Source: Candidatus Accumulibacter necessarius (lineage in GTDB: Bacteria > Pseudomonadota > Gammaproteobacteria > Burkholderiales > Rhodocyclaceae). Taken from it: a DNA stretch of 64,000 nt. The notes below the pieces were generated by a model, which saw only the letters and a list, made by a program, of their open reading frames with translations, did not search any database and had not been told where the DNA came from. Made by a program: the position numbers and the translations under genes. Numbering within the stretch: the first letter of the stretch is position 1; each line of letters begins with the position of its first letter. Positions 8,789-17,771 of the stretch are shown one piece after another. The DNA is taken from positions 114,659-178,658 of the forward strand of contig JAFLDL010000003.1 of assembly GCA_017302435.1 (NCBI GenBank), given 5' to 3'.

Positions 8789-9652
8789 ATGATCAAGACT
8801 CTTCTTGCGGCACTAGTCGTCACCACAACGCTGCTGGGCGGTACCGCCACTGCGCAAACCGGATCCGGAACGCTGGGCAAGATCAAGTCGGCGAAGGTCA
8901 TCAATGTCGCTTATTCGCCCGATTCCCTGCCGTTCTCTTTTGTCGGAGCCAACAAGGAGCCGGCCGGCTATTCGATCGATCTGTGCAAGCGCGTCATTGC
9001 GCAGATTGCGCGTGCGGTTGGCGACACGAACCTGAAGGTGAACTGGATCGCCGGCTCCGTCAGCGAACGCCTGCAGATGGTCGCCAAGGGGCGCGCCGAT
9101 CTCGAATGCGCCAATACAACGCAGACGCAGTCGCGCCTGGCCAATGTCGATTTTTCCAATCTCATCTTCATCGACGGCGGCGGGCTGCTCGTCAAGGCCG
9201 GATCGCCGGTCAATCAGTTCACCGACCTGGCTGGAAAGCGGGTCGCGGTGCTCAAGGGAACGACCACCGAGACTCGGCTCAATGACGTGCTGCGCCTGCT
9301 CCAGATCAGCGCCACGGTGGTGACTGTCGCGGATGCCAATGCCGGCCTGACGATGCTTGAGGCGGGCAACGTTGACGCCTATGCCGGCGACAAGGTCAAA
9401 CTCGTCGGCCTGGCCGTACAGGCGAAGGAACCCACCAAGCTGGCGCTGGTGGCGGAAGACCTGTCGATCGAACCCTACGCGATGGCCCTGCCACGCAATG
9501 ACTCGGCTTTCCGTCTCGAGGTGAACAAGGCGCTGACGCAGGTCTACATGGGTGGCGAGATCGAGCAGATCTTCGCCGAATGGCTGGGCAAGCTGGGGCG
9601 GCCGACCGGCTTGCTGGCGGCGATGTTCCTGCTGAATTCGATTCCCAATTGA
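8789..9652 (+). CDS. Amino-acid ABC transporter substrate-binding protein
   Basis: A 287-residue periplasmic binding protein of the SBP_bac_3 family (PF00497), close in type to glutamate/aspartate-binding GltI. The signal peptide ends near TATAQT (residue 23). The family pattern follows: VAYSPDSLPFSFVG, EPAGYSIDLCKRV, and a segment in which polar-amino-acid binders contact ligand (CANTTQTQSR). GAGG lies 8-10 bases before the ATG. No permease or ATPase gene adjoins, so it is an orphan binding protein here. The C-terminal 20 residues (RPTGLLAAMFLLNSIPN) are hydrophobic. Confidence 0.9.
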   Translation: MIKTLLAALVVTTTLLGGTATAQTGSGTLGKIKSAKVINVAYSPDSLPFSFVGANKEPAGYSIDLCKRVIAQIARAVGDTNLKVNWIAGSVSERLQMVAKGRADLECANTTQTQSRLANVDFSNLIFIDGGGLLVKAGSPVNQFTDLAGKRVAVLKGTTTETRLNDVLRLLQISATVVTVADANAGLTMLEAGNVDAYAGDKVKLVGLAVQAKEPTKLALVAEDLSIEPYAMALPRNDSAFRLEVNKALTQVYMGGEIEQIFAEWLGKLGRPTGLLAAMFLLNSIPN

Positions 9653-9685
9653 AAAATCCGTCAATCTGTACTGGAGACAATGAAA

Positions 9686-10135
9686 ATGACCAAGCTTTCG
9701 GGATGGCAGCGTTTTGCCGCTGTATTGAGCACAGGCTTTGCTCTGCTGCTGGCCGGTTGCGAGACAACGCCGGCGTTCCAGGTTTCCCAGCCCTCGTCGC
9801 GCGACGGCACGGTCGAGTCGATCGTCCAGGATACGGTGCAGAGTGGCAACGCCACCGCGGCTACGATCGGCGGCGCGGTGATCGGCGGCTTGCTCGGCAA
9901 TCAGATCGGTGGCGGCCGGGGCCAGACTGCGGCCACCGTCATCGGTGCAGGTGGTGGTGCCTTCGTCGGCAATCAGGCGGCACAGCGCCAGACCCTCGTC
10001 TGGCGCATCGGAGTGCGTTACGACGATGGCTCGTTGGCGACGATCCAGCAAACGACCGCACCGGCCCTGCGCATCGGCGACCGTGTTCGCGTCACGGGGA
10101 ACGGCATCGAGTTGCTCAGACAGGGTCCCAACTGA
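9686..10135 (+). CDS. Glycine-zipper outer-membrane lipoprotein
   Basis: A roughly 150-residue lipoprotein. The signal peptide ends in the lipobox LLAGC, followed by a linker. A glycine-zipper 2TM segment (Rick_17kDa type, PF05433), GGAVIGGLLGNQIGGGRGQ plus VIGAGGGAFVGNQ, lies at residues about 60-95. A small C-terminal domain contains YDDGSLATIQQT. The architecture matches the SlyB/Pcp family of outer-membrane lipoproteins linked to envelope integrity. Two in-frame ATGs exist, at 9680 and 9686; the GGAG at 9673 is better spaced for 9686. Confidence 0.82.
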   Translation: MTKLSGWQRFAAVLSTGFALLLAGCETTPAFQVSQPSSRDGTVESIVQDTVQSGNATAATIGGAVIGGLLGNQIGGGRGQTAATVIGAGGGAFVGNQAAQRQTLVWRIGVRYDDGSLATIQQTTAPALRIGDRVRVTGNGIELLRQGPN

Positions 10136-10165
10136 GGATTCTTCTCGCGCTGCGACAGGCTTGAC

Positions 10166-11401
10166 GTGACGCCGTTTCGAATCAAGCGACGCCGCCTGCT
10201 GCTCGGTGCTGGCGTCGGGGCCTGCGGGCTGCTCACGGGCTGTGATTTCTCGCTGCGCGACGGGGTGTTCAATGCGTGCCTTGCCGAACTGCCGGCCGAC
10301 CTGCGTGAGCATCCCCTCCTCACGGCCGCGTGGAACGGGCTCGACGCTGCCAAAGTCTGGGACACCCATTGCCATGTGTTCGGCAATGGTGATTCGGGCA
10401 GCGGCCTGTGGTTCAACCCGCGCATGGAGCAGATCTGGTATCCGCGTGGCTACGTCCAGCGCGAGTTCTACGTCAATGCCTCCTGCGTCGACGAAACGCC
10501 CGGCAAGGTCGACACGAGTTTCGTCGAGCGCCTGCTGGCGCAATGCCGGGGCATGGCCCCCGGTTTCCACGTGCTTCTCTTCGGTTTCGACTGGGCGCGC
10601 GATGAGGCCGGGGTACCGCTGGCAGATCGCTCTACCCTCTATGTGCCGGACGACTACGTGGCCGGTCTGGCTTTTAGCCATCCTACGCATTTCGCTTGGG
10701 TGGCGTCGATCCATCCTTACGACCCGCGCGCGCTCGATCGGCTCGAGGCGGCGGCGGCGCAGGGCGCGCGGGCCATCAAGTGGCTGCCCTCAGCGCAGAA
10801 CATCGACCCCGCTGACGCGCGTTGCGATCGCTTCTACGCCAAACTCGTCGCCTTGCGCATGCCGCTCATCACCCATGCCGGCGACGAGCGTGCGGTGCAT
10901 GGCTTCGGCGAGCACCTGGGCAACCCGCTGCGCCTGCGGCGACCGCTCGACGCCGGGGTGCAGGTGGTGGTCGCGCACTGTGCCTCGCTGGGTAATGGGC
11001 ACATCGACGATCTACGCTCGGCGAAACTAAGCAACTTCGAGCTGTTCGCGCAACTGATGGACAATGCGCGCTATCGCACCAACCTGTTCGGCGATATCTC
11101 GGCCATTACGCAAGGCAACCGGATGGGCGTGGTCGCCACACTGCTGGAGCGTCGCGATTGGCACGACCGCCTGTTGAATGGCTCCGACTATCCCTTGCCC
11201 GGCGTCGTACCCTTGATTTCCCTGAGGGCGCTGGTTGATTGGCAGTTGCTCGATCCGAGCACCGTCGAGCCCTTGCGCCGGCTGCGCGAGATCAACATTC
11301 TGCTGTACGATTTCGTGCTGAAACGCGCACTGAACAAGGATGGTCGGGGTTTCGCGAAGCCGGTATTCGAGACCGCGCCGTTCTTCCTTCAGACAGCGTG
11401 A
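10166..11401 (+). CDS. Exported amidohydrolase-family protein
   Basis: A 411-residue amidohydrolase-2-type protein (PF04909-like TIM barrel). The N-terminus has a basic KRRRLLLG motif, a hydrophobic stretch and LLTGC, suggesting Tat export, perhaps as a lipoprotein. Metal-site-like motifs are present in order: DTHCHVFG (residues about 67-74), IKWLPSAQN, PLITHAGDE, VVAHCAS and NGSDYPLPG. The substrate is unknown. The start is a GTG with a weak ribosome site; no better in-frame start keeps the signal. It lies between two lipoprotein genes on the same strand and may be co-transcribed with the downstream patatin. Confidence 0.8.
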   Translation: MTPFRIKRRRLLLGAGVGACGLLTGCDFSLRDGVFNACLAELPADLREHPLLTAAWNGLDAAKVWDTHCHVFGNGDSGSGLWFNPRMEQIWYPRGYVQREFYVNASCVDETPGKVDTSFVERLLAQCRGMAPGFHVLLFGFDWARDEAGVPLADRSTLYVPDDYVAGLAFSHPTHFAWVASIHPYDPRALDRLEAAAAQGARAIKWLPSAQNIDPADARCDRFYAKLVALRMPLITHAGDERAVHGFGEHLGNPLRLRRPLDAGVQVVVAHCASLGNGHIDDLRSAKLSNFELFAQLMDNARYRTNLFGDISAITQGNRMGVVATLLERRDWHDRLLNGSDYPLPGVVPLISLRALVDWQLLDPSTVEPLRRLREINILLYDFVLKRALNKDGRGFAKPVFETAPFFLQTA

Positions 11402-11580
11402 TTGGGGAACCGCCTGTGCAACCCGGAGCCGACACGCTCTACACAGGCGTCACATGCAAGCTGATCAAATGGGCATGGATCAGTCTTCAGGGCAGGGGGG
11501 TGAGGGCTTCCGATATTCGCACCACGCTGAGCAGCGCTCTCAAGCTTGACTCGTCGCCGGCAGCGGGGCGAGGGGCTTCG

Positions 11581-12828
11581 ATGACACCGCAACAACCACT
11601 TGCCTGGCTGGCGCACTGCGTGTTGCTGCTCCTGGCGCTGGCGCTCGCCGGCTGCGGCTCGCTACCGCGCAATGGCGTACCCATCGAATTGATGTCCGAC
11701 GCCACCATCCCCGGTATGCCGGAGGTGCGTGCGCCGGCCGGTCTCCGGAGCCCGGTCATGGAGCGCGACATGGCGAAATCCTTTGCCCAGGAATCGGTTA
11801 GCGACTTCCCGGCAATGGCAGACGGCGTCGTGTGGTATCCGCAGCTTGCGCTGTCGGGTGGAGGTGCCAATGGGGCGTTCGGTGCCGGCTTTCTGAACGG
11901 CTGGTCGAGCACCGGCAAGCGTCCGACCTTCAAGGTGGTCACTGGCGTATCGACCGGCGCGCTGATGGCGCCGTTCGCGTTTCTTGGGCCAGCCAGGGAT
12001 GAGGCGCTGCGCGAGTTCTACACGACCACGCGGTCGCGAGACATTTTCGCGCTTGGGGCGTTCCTGTCGACGGCCAGGGAATTATTGTTCGGCGAGGGCA
12101 TCGCCGACACGAGCCCGCTCGTCACGCTGATCGAGCGGCACATCGACGCGGACTTCCTGGGCGAGATTGCCCTGGCGCATCAAGGTGGTCGGCGCCTGTA
12201 CATCGGAACCATGGATCTCGATTCGCAGCGCTTCATCATCTGGAACATGGGGCTGATCGCCACCAGCGGCCATCCCGACGCGCTGCCACTCTTCCGCCGG
12301 GTCATGCTGGCGTCGGCTGCCATTCCCATCGCCTTTTCGCCGGTGTTCTTCGAAGTTGAAGCCGCTGGCCGGCGCTATGACGAAATGCACGTCGATGGCG
12401 GAGTGGCCGCGCAGGTGTTCTACAGCGGCGGGCTGTTCAGCCCGCTTGAACTGCGTCAGAACGCCGGCCGCGGCACCGCGCGCGAGGACATCTACGTGAT
12501 CCACAACGGCCAACTGGCTGCCGATACCGCAACCACGCGCCGCTCGGTTCCGGATATTGCGCGGCGCACGTTGAAGGCCGCCGGCATATCGGCCGTTATC
12601 GGCGATCTCTTTCGCATCTATGCGCTGGCGCTGCGCGAACAATCCGGGTATCACTGGATCACCATTCCCGATGGCGTAAACCTCTCTGGCGAGGAAACCT
12701 TCGATCCGGTGGTGATGCAACAACTTTACAATGTTGGTTACGAGATCGCACGCGCCGGACCGCCCTGGAACACCCTGCCGCCTGGAGTGCGCGGCCTGGC
12801 GGACACGATCGTAGTCGGTGCGGAATAA
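11581..12828 (+). CDS. Patatin-like phospholipase lipoprotein
   Basis: A 415-residue lipoprotein with a patatin domain. The ATG at 11581 gives a signal peptide ending ALALAGC. Patatin motifs are the oxyanion loop GGGANGAFGAGFL (residues about 93-105), the nucleophile elbow GVSTG, and the Asp in the HVDGG motif, giving an intact Ser-Asp dyad. An open frame extends upstream to 11239, but that part overlaps the amidohydrolase gene and lacks a signal. Likely a periplasmic or outer-membrane-anchored lipid acyl hydrolase. It is followed after 16 bases by an alpha/beta hydrolase gene. Confidence 0.9.
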   Translation: MTPQQPLAWLAHCVLLLLALALAGCGSLPRNGVPIELMSDATIPGMPEVRAPAGLRSPVMERDMAKSFAQESVSDFPAMADGVVWYPQLALSGGGANGAFGAGFLNGWSSTGKRPTFKVVTGVSTGALMAPFAFLGPARDEALREFYTTTRSRDIFALGAFLSTARELLFGEGIADTSPLVTLIERHIDADFLGEIALAHQGGRRLYIGTMDLDSQRFIIWNMGLIATSGHPDALPLFRRVMLASAAIPIAFSPVFFEVEAAGRRYDEMHVDGGVAAQVFYSGGLFSPLELRQNAGRGTAREDIYVIHNGQLAADTATTRRSVPDIARRTLKAAGISAVIGDLFRIYALALREQSGYHWITIPDGVNLSGEETFDPVVMQQLYNVGYEIARAGPPWNTLPPGVRGLADTIVVGAE

Positions 12829-12844
12829 TTGGGAGACGATACAG

Positions 12845-14419
12845 ATGGGTTTGAAAAGGGTTCTCAAGTGGCTGTTGATCGGGGTTGTCGTCATCGGCGC
12901 AGCCATGTTCGCGCTGCGCTCGTATCGGGCTCTCAGCGGCCCGCCGCTGCATCCCTGGCACACCTTCGTGCCGACCGAGTTGCAGCCGGGCGAACTTGAT
13001 GCAGCCGACTGGCCTCGCTATCTCGCGCAGGAAGGGACGATCTTCGAAAGTGTTCGCGCCGAGGTCAGCCAGAAACTCGACCCGGACGAGCGCGTTCCGA
13101 TCAACCGCTACTTCGAGGACAGCCCGATCTATCCGGCACACTTCGCCCACGACTGGAACCGATCGTACGTCATGGAACCCGAAGGCCAGCCCGTCGGGGT
13201 GGTGGTGCTGCTGCACGGACTGACCGACTCTCCCTACAGCCTGCGGCACATCGCCAAGCTTTATCGTGACCGCGGCTTCGTCGCGATCGGCGTCCGTCTG
13301 CCGGGGCACGGTACCGTGCCGGCCGGCCTGAGCAAGGTGCGCTGGGAAGACTGGATGGCCGCCACGCGACTGGGAGTTCGCGAGGCACGCCGACGCGTAC
13401 CCGCCCCAGGGCCACTGCACCTGGTCGGCTTTTCGAACGGTGGCGCGCTCGCCATGAAGTACGCGCTTGATGCGCTCGAGGATCCGAAGCTGCTCCGTGC
13501 CGACCGCCTTGTATTGGTCACGCCGATGATCGGGATCACGCGTTTTGCTCGCTTTGCCGGTCTGGCAGGACTGCCTGCCGTGCTGCCGCCTTTTGCCAAC
13601 GCGGCCTGGCTCAGCGTCGTTCCTGAGTTCAATCCCTTCAAGTACAACTCGTTTCCGGTCAACGGCGCGCGCCAGTCCTATCGCCTGACCGATACGCTGC
13701 AAAGCCAGATCCAGCGTCTTTCGCGTGCTGGCCAGCTCGGCGGCCTGCCGCCGGTTCTAACCTTTCAGTCGGTCGTCGATTTCACCGTCAGCACGCCGGC
13801 GATCCTGACAGCGCTCTACTCTCTGCTGCCTGATAATGGCAGTGAGATCGTGCTTTTTGACGTGAACCGGACCGTGAAATTCGGTCCCTTGCTACGCCCA
13901 TCTGCCTATGTCGCGCTCGATAGCTTGACGCCGACGACGCCACAGCCGTATCGCTTCACGTCAATCATGAACGCGAACGACGACAGCGACGCGACGATCG
14001 AACGCAGCATCGCGCCGGGCCAGTTGCAGGCAGTGGACCGCGCTCTGAACCTGCCCTATCCACCTGGGATCTTTTCGCTGTCACACCTGGCGATCCCGAT
14101 TCCGATGGATGATCCACTCTACGGTCTGCAGCCCGATTCGAAGTTGCGCCCCGAGTTCGGCTTCAGCCTAGGCGCCATGGGCGCGCGCGGCGAGCGAGGC
14201 GCGCTGGTGGTCGATCAGGATTTCCTGACGCGCCTGTCGTCCAACCCCTTCTTCCCGTATCTGCTCGAAAAGGTCGATGAGGGCATCAAGCGGCCGTCGG
14301 GGCCGACGGGACGCAACCTCGCCGCGAGCACAACGCCAGGCATTCCGGTGCGCCTCGAAGCCCTGCTGTCCACCTTCCTCACCGATGATACGCAACCACA
14401 GTCCTTCGCCGGCCCTTAG
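12845..14419 (+). CDS. Membrane-anchored alpha/beta hydrolase
   Basis: A 524-residue serine hydrolase. One N-terminal membrane anchor (residues about 6-24) precedes an alpha/beta-hydrolase core of the monoacylglycerol-lipase/Hydrolase_4 type: VVLLHGLTDSPYSL (oxyanion loop), RLPGHGTVPAGL and the nucleophile elbow GFSNGG. A candidate catalytic His lies in SLSHLAIPIP near residue 415. The chain is about 200 residues longer than simple lipases, with extra segments after the core. GGGAGA precedes the ATG. Sixteen bases separate it from the patatin gene, so the two probably act together on membrane lipids or lipopeptides. Confidence 0.85.
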   Translation: MGLKRVLKWLLIGVVVIGAAMFALRSYRALSGPPLHPWHTFVPTELQPGELDAADWPRYLAQEGTIFESVRAEVSQKLDPDERVPINRYFEDSPIYPAHFAHDWNRSYVMEPEGQPVGVVVLLHGLTDSPYSLRHIAKLYRDRGFVAIGVRLPGHGTVPAGLSKVRWEDWMAATRLGVREARRRVPAPGPLHLVGFSNGGALAMKYALDALEDPKLLRADRLVLVTPMIGITRFARFAGLAGLPAVLPPFANAAWLSVVPEFNPFKYNSFPVNGARQSYRLTDTLQSQIQRLSRAGQLGGLPPVLTFQSVVDFTVSTPAILTALYSLLPDNGSEIVLFDVNRTVKFGPLLRPSAYVALDSLTPTTPQPYRFTSIMNANDDSDATIERSIAPGQLQAVDRALNLPYPPGIFSLSHLAIPIPMDDPLYGLQPDSKLRPEFGFSLGAMGARGERGALVVDQDFLTRLSSNPFFPYLLEKVDEGIKRPSGPTGRNLAASTTPGIPVRLEALLSTFLTDDTQPQSFAGP

Positions 14420-14456
14420 GACGTCGAGGAGTCGGGTGCCCTGCCGCTGGGGCGTT

Positions 14457-15200
14457 TCATTTTCCGGCCATTCTCGTCGGCGGCGGCTTTCTCGCCGTTG
14501 GCCGGCTCGTCTGACCTGCCTGGTCAAGCCGCAGCAGGGCGTCGACATGCGACACAAGGCGGTTGAGGTAATCGGGGGAGATATCGCGCAGCGACAAGAG
14601 AGTGCGCAGTACCAGCATGTGCGAATTGAGCGGACCCGCATTCCCCGGTGCCCGTTGGATAGCTTGCGACACCTGCCTGTCGGCACTGCGTGTCGCCCAG
14701 GTGTTGCGGAAATGGCGCAGGCTTTTCAACTCGCAGCGCGATCCACTCTCTTGTGTCGGGCCTCCGTCAGCCTTTGCCGGCGAAGGCCGTGTGCCCAAGA
14801 GTGCCAGCTCGGCCAGCGGTGAACGACGGCCATCGTTTTCCAGTCTGGCGACGAACCGACCGAGGCCGCCGAAATCCCCCGCCGCGAAAAGGCGCTGCAG
14901 CTCCCCGGCAGCATCGGGATGCCGACCGGTGGCGCGTTCGATCGTCTGCCTGGCCTCGTCGCGCGTTCGTTCAAGGCGTCTCCTGCAGGCCGCCAGCGCT
15001 TCGCTCAGCCTGCCGTCGAGAATTCGTCCAACAGCTCGCTCCTGCCGCTGCACCCGCCTCGCCAGCGCCTCGATGAAGTGGAAACGGAGGGGATCCAGTC
15101 GCTCGGCGCCATCCATTCGCAAGGCGGCGATCTCGCGCTCGCGATCGGCCGCTTGCCCGGGCGCTGACTGCGTCAGCTCGCTGCGCGCGGATTCAGCCAT
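14457..15200 (-). CDS. DUF2894 family protein
   Basis: A 247-residue soluble protein that I assign to DUF2894 from its place after a DUF3348-DUF802-OmpA set and from its sequence style. The N-terminal half is a charged helical region (LDPLRFHFIEALARRVQ). The later segment LKSLRHFRNTWATRSADRQV and PLNSHMLVLRTLLSLRDISPDYLNRLVSHVDALLRL are the most conserved-looking parts. The tail is basic and polar. The start at 15200 overlaps the OmpA-like gene by 8 bases, so translation is coupled. Molecular function is unknown; I infer a cytosolic partner of the motor-like proteins upstream. Confidence 0.8.
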   Translation of the reverse strand: MAESARSELTQSAPGQAADREREIAALRMDGAERLDPLRFHFIEALARRVQRQERAVGRILDGRLSEALAACRRRLERTRDEARQTIERATGRHPDAAGELQRLFAAGDFGGLGRFVARLENDGRRSPLAELALLGTRPSPAKADGGPTQESGSRCELKSLRHFRNTWATRSADRQVSQAIQRAPGNAGPLNSHMLVLRTLLSLRDISPDYLNRLVSHVDALLRLDQAGQTSRPTARKPPPTRMAGK

Positions 15201-15837
15201 CGACCGGCATTCCCGGGCTCGACGCCCTCGGCACCGGTGCCATTTCAACTCGCCGGTTGCGCGATCGCCCGAGGTCGTCCGCGTTGGAGGCGACCGGCTG
15301 CTCCTCCCCGAAAGCCGCCGCGAAAAGCAGGGATGACGGCATCCCTTCGTCGATCAGCGCGCGGGTGACGGTCAGTGCCCTCTGCGCCGATAACTCCCAG
15401 TTGTCGGCGAAGCGGGTGCTGCCCTGGTGAATCGGTACATCGTCGGTGAAGCCGCTGACCATCAGCAACTCGTTACGCTCTCCGAGGTAGACGCGCAGCG
15501 GCTCGACCAGGGTCTTCAGGAGGAGCCGACCCTCGGGCTGCAACTGCGCCGAGTTGAAGAGGAACAGGACGCTGCCGCTGATGCCGATGCGGCCATCGTT
15601 CAAGCTCACCCGCCCGGCGGTGATCGGGATGGCCAGGGCCTTTTCCAGCGCCATGCGGCGCTTTTCCTCAAGCTGCCGTTTTTGCACCTCGGCTTCGAGA
15701 TGGGTCGCCAGTTCGAGCTGCACCCCGAGAACGCCAACCAGGACCAGCACGAAAGCGCCCAGCAGGCCCGACATCAGGTCACCGAAGACGGTCCATACGG
15801 GAGCGATCTGCTCGACGCCGGCGTCAGTGTCGTCCAT
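15193..15837 (-). CDS. MotB/OmpA-like peptidoglycan-binding protein
   Basis: A 214-residue inner-membrane protein with a short cytosolic N-terminus and one transmembrane helix (residues about 15-40: VWTVFGDLMSGLLGAFVLVLVG). Asp20 lies near its start, as in MotB/ZorB-type stators. A coiled linker (about 45-70) and an OmpA domain (about 85-200) with SGFTDDVP, NWELSAQRA and RSRNRRVEM peptidoglycan-binding motifs follow. It overlaps the upstream MotA-like gene (ATGA) and the downstream DUF2894 gene. The pairing strongly suggests a proton-driven 5:2 stator-like complex anchored to the cell wall. Confidence 0.88.
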   Translation of the reverse strand: MDDTDAGVEQIAPVWTVFGDLMSGLLGAFVLVLVGVLGVQLELATHLEAEVQKRQLEEKRRMALEKALAIPITAGRVSLNDGRIGISGSVLFLFNSAQLQPEGRLLLKTLVEPLRVYLGERNELLMVSGFTDDVPIHQGSTRFADNWELSAQRALTVTRALIDEGMPSSLLFAAAFGEEQPVASNADDLGRSRNRRVEMAPVPRASSPGMPVDG

Positions 15838-17771
15838 CAGTCCGGCTGGTCAGCGGTGAATGCCGGCTTGCCGGCGAACTGACTCAGTTCGGCCACGATC
15901 TTCTCCTGCGACATGAGGGAGAGATCCATGAGTTCGCGCGCCTGCGCGACGTAATAGCCGAGTTGCTCGTCACTCCTGGCGGTCGATTGATCCATGGCAG
16001 CCTCGATCCGTTGCAGACTGGCAATCAGCTTCTCATTGGCATCACCGAAGAGCTGCACGGCAAAGCCGAAGGCTTCGCTCAGGCTCGCGACTTCGACGGC
16101 GCTACCGGTTACCTGCGCGGCAACGTCGGCGAGCCTGGCCGATCCAGCGTCGAGCTGCTCGGCGAACTGACTGCCGGCACTGCCGAGGAGCGCCGACGAC
16201 GACGCGACCAGCGAATCGATCGTCGCCCGCTGTTCGCTCGACGCCTGGTCGATCGCAGCGAGCAGTGAATCGAGCGTCGCCATGATGCGGGCGCGGTCGT
16301 CGAGGAGCCGATTGTCCCGCTCCAGACTGCTAATCATCTCCTGACGCAACTGTGTAATCAGCTCAGCAGCGGCCTGCGGCGCTTCCGAGGCGGTTCTGAT
16401 CAGCAGGGCCGTGTCGTCACGAGTCCTGGCGGCATCGGCTTGCGCCTGCGCGCTGAACTCGTACGCGGTCCTTTCCAGTGTCGAACAGATCCGCTCCTGC
16501 TGGGAGAGCGTTTGCAATCCCGCCTGCTGCCATTCACTCCGGAGCGCCGCTGCCATCGCCGCCAGTGATCCGGTCCACACCTCTGCTCGCTGTCGGTCGG
16601 CGTCAGCCTGATTCGCCAGCGCGGTGGACAAGGTCCCGCCAACAGCGGCCAGAAGAGACTGCGAGCGCTGCTCGAAGGTCGAATCGAAGGCAGCCAGTGA
16701 GCGCTCGATGCCACCGAGAAGTCCCTCGCTGGTGTTGCGGTGCGTAGCCAGCATCTCGATCCACGTCTCGGCGATGCGCTGGGCGGTATCGGCAAGGCGC
16801 GTGGCAAGCGTGTCCAGTTGCGCTTGCGTCGACCCGACGATTCGTTCGTGCAGCAGCTTCGTTTCAGCGGCAATGCCCGCCATCGCCGCTTCAAGCGCGG
16901 GTTTGATGCTCTCGCCGGCGACCCGGGCGCTTTCGCTGAGGCTGTCGTTGAGTGAGTCGGCGACCGATCGTGCGAGACTGCCGTAGGCAGCCCTGACCTC
17001 GCTGTGGAAGCTTTCCTGGCCGGCGATCAGGCGCTCGCTCGACTGCCTTTCTCGGCGCTCCATCTGCTCCATCATCGCCTGCAGCTTGTCGACCAGGGCC
17101 GGCAGGGCCTGCGCCTGACGCTGCAGCGCTCGTAAAGTCTCCTGGCGCTGGTGGGTGAGCGAGAAAGCGCGCAGGCTGCTGGTGGCGATTTCCGTATCGA
17201 GCCGTTGCGCCGCCAGCGCTCTTTCTCGGCGGCTCAGTGCCGACATCAGGCCGAGCATTGCCGAAGCGGCAACGCCTGCCACCGAGGTACCGAAGGCCAG
17301 CCCGAGTCCCCTGATCGGCGCCGCGAGTTCGGCGCGGATTGCCTGCAGGTCGGTCGTCCCCCGCAGCGCCGATACCGCGCCATCGAGAGTGACAACCATG
17401 CCGAGAAAGGTGCCGAGCATCCCGAGCATCACCAGCAGCCCGACCAGATAAGGGGTCAGCGCCGGGCCGGGCAGGCCACTGCGCTCTCCTTCCACTCGCA
17501 AGCGGACCGGGTTGTGCAGTGACGGATGCAGTCGGCCGAGCCAATCCACCAGATTTGGCAACTGTTCGGGAATCGCCGCCAGAGCCTCCGCCAGCGACGA
17601 GGTTGCGCGGCGAAACTCGAGGATTTCAAGCGCGCCAAGCAGATAGACGGCGGCGATGATCAGCGTCATCACCAGCGCCAGCGAATTCGAACCGGCAAAG
17701 CCGATGCCTACCCAGGCGACTGCCATGGCCCCCGCCAGGAAGGCCAGCGCGAAAACACTTCTGTTGATCAA
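15837..17771 (-). CDS. DUF802 MotA/ExbB-like protein with long cytoplasmic tail
   Basis: A 644-residue protein. Two N-terminal helices (residues about 5-25 and 30-50) and two further helices (about 106-129 and 152-179) form a MotA/TolQ/ExbB-like core, with LGMLGTFLGMVVTLDGAV and GLAFGTSVAGVAASAMLGL as its conserved parts. Residues 180-644 form a very long Ala/Gln/Glu-rich coiled-coil region resembling a methyl-accepting or ZorA-like tail, which should project into the cytoplasm. It overlaps DUF3348 upstream and the OmpA-like gene downstream by 4 bases each. I assign DUF802 by composition and context. Function is unknown. Confidence 0.85.
   Translation of the reverse strand: MINRSVFALAFLAGAMAVAWVGIGFAGSNSLALVMTLIIAAVYLLGALEILEFRRATSSLAEALAAIPEQLPNLVDWLGRLHPSLHNPVRLRVEGERSGLPGPALTPYLVGLLVMLGMLGTFLGMVVTLDGAVSALRGTTDLQAIRAELAAPIRGLGLAFGTSVAGVAASAMLGLMSALSRRERALAAQRLDTEIATSSLRAFSLTHQRQETLRALQRQAQALPALVDKLQAMMEQMERRERQSSERLIAGQESFHSEVRAAYGSLARSVADSLNDSLSESARVAGESIKPALEAAMAGIAAETKLLHERIVGSTQAQLDTLATRLADTAQRIAETWIEMLATHRNTSEGLLGGIERSLAAFDSTFEQRSQSLLAAVGGTLSTALANQADADRQRAEVWTGSLAAMAAALRSEWQQAGLQTLSQQERICSTLERTAYEFSAQAQADAARTRDDTALLIRTASEAPQAAAELITQLRQEMISSLERDNRLLDDRARIMATLDSLLAAIDQASSEQRATIDSLVASSSALLGSAGSQFAEQLDAGSARLADVAAQVTGSAVEVASLSEAFGFAVQLFGDANEKLIASLQRIEAAMDQSTARSDEQLGYYVAQARELMDLSLMSQEKIVAELSQFAGKPAFTADQPD

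Noticed and set aside
8813-10714. Minus-strand open frame of over 600 codons
   Set aside because: It overlaps three well-supported plus-strand genes and shows no recognisable protein features.
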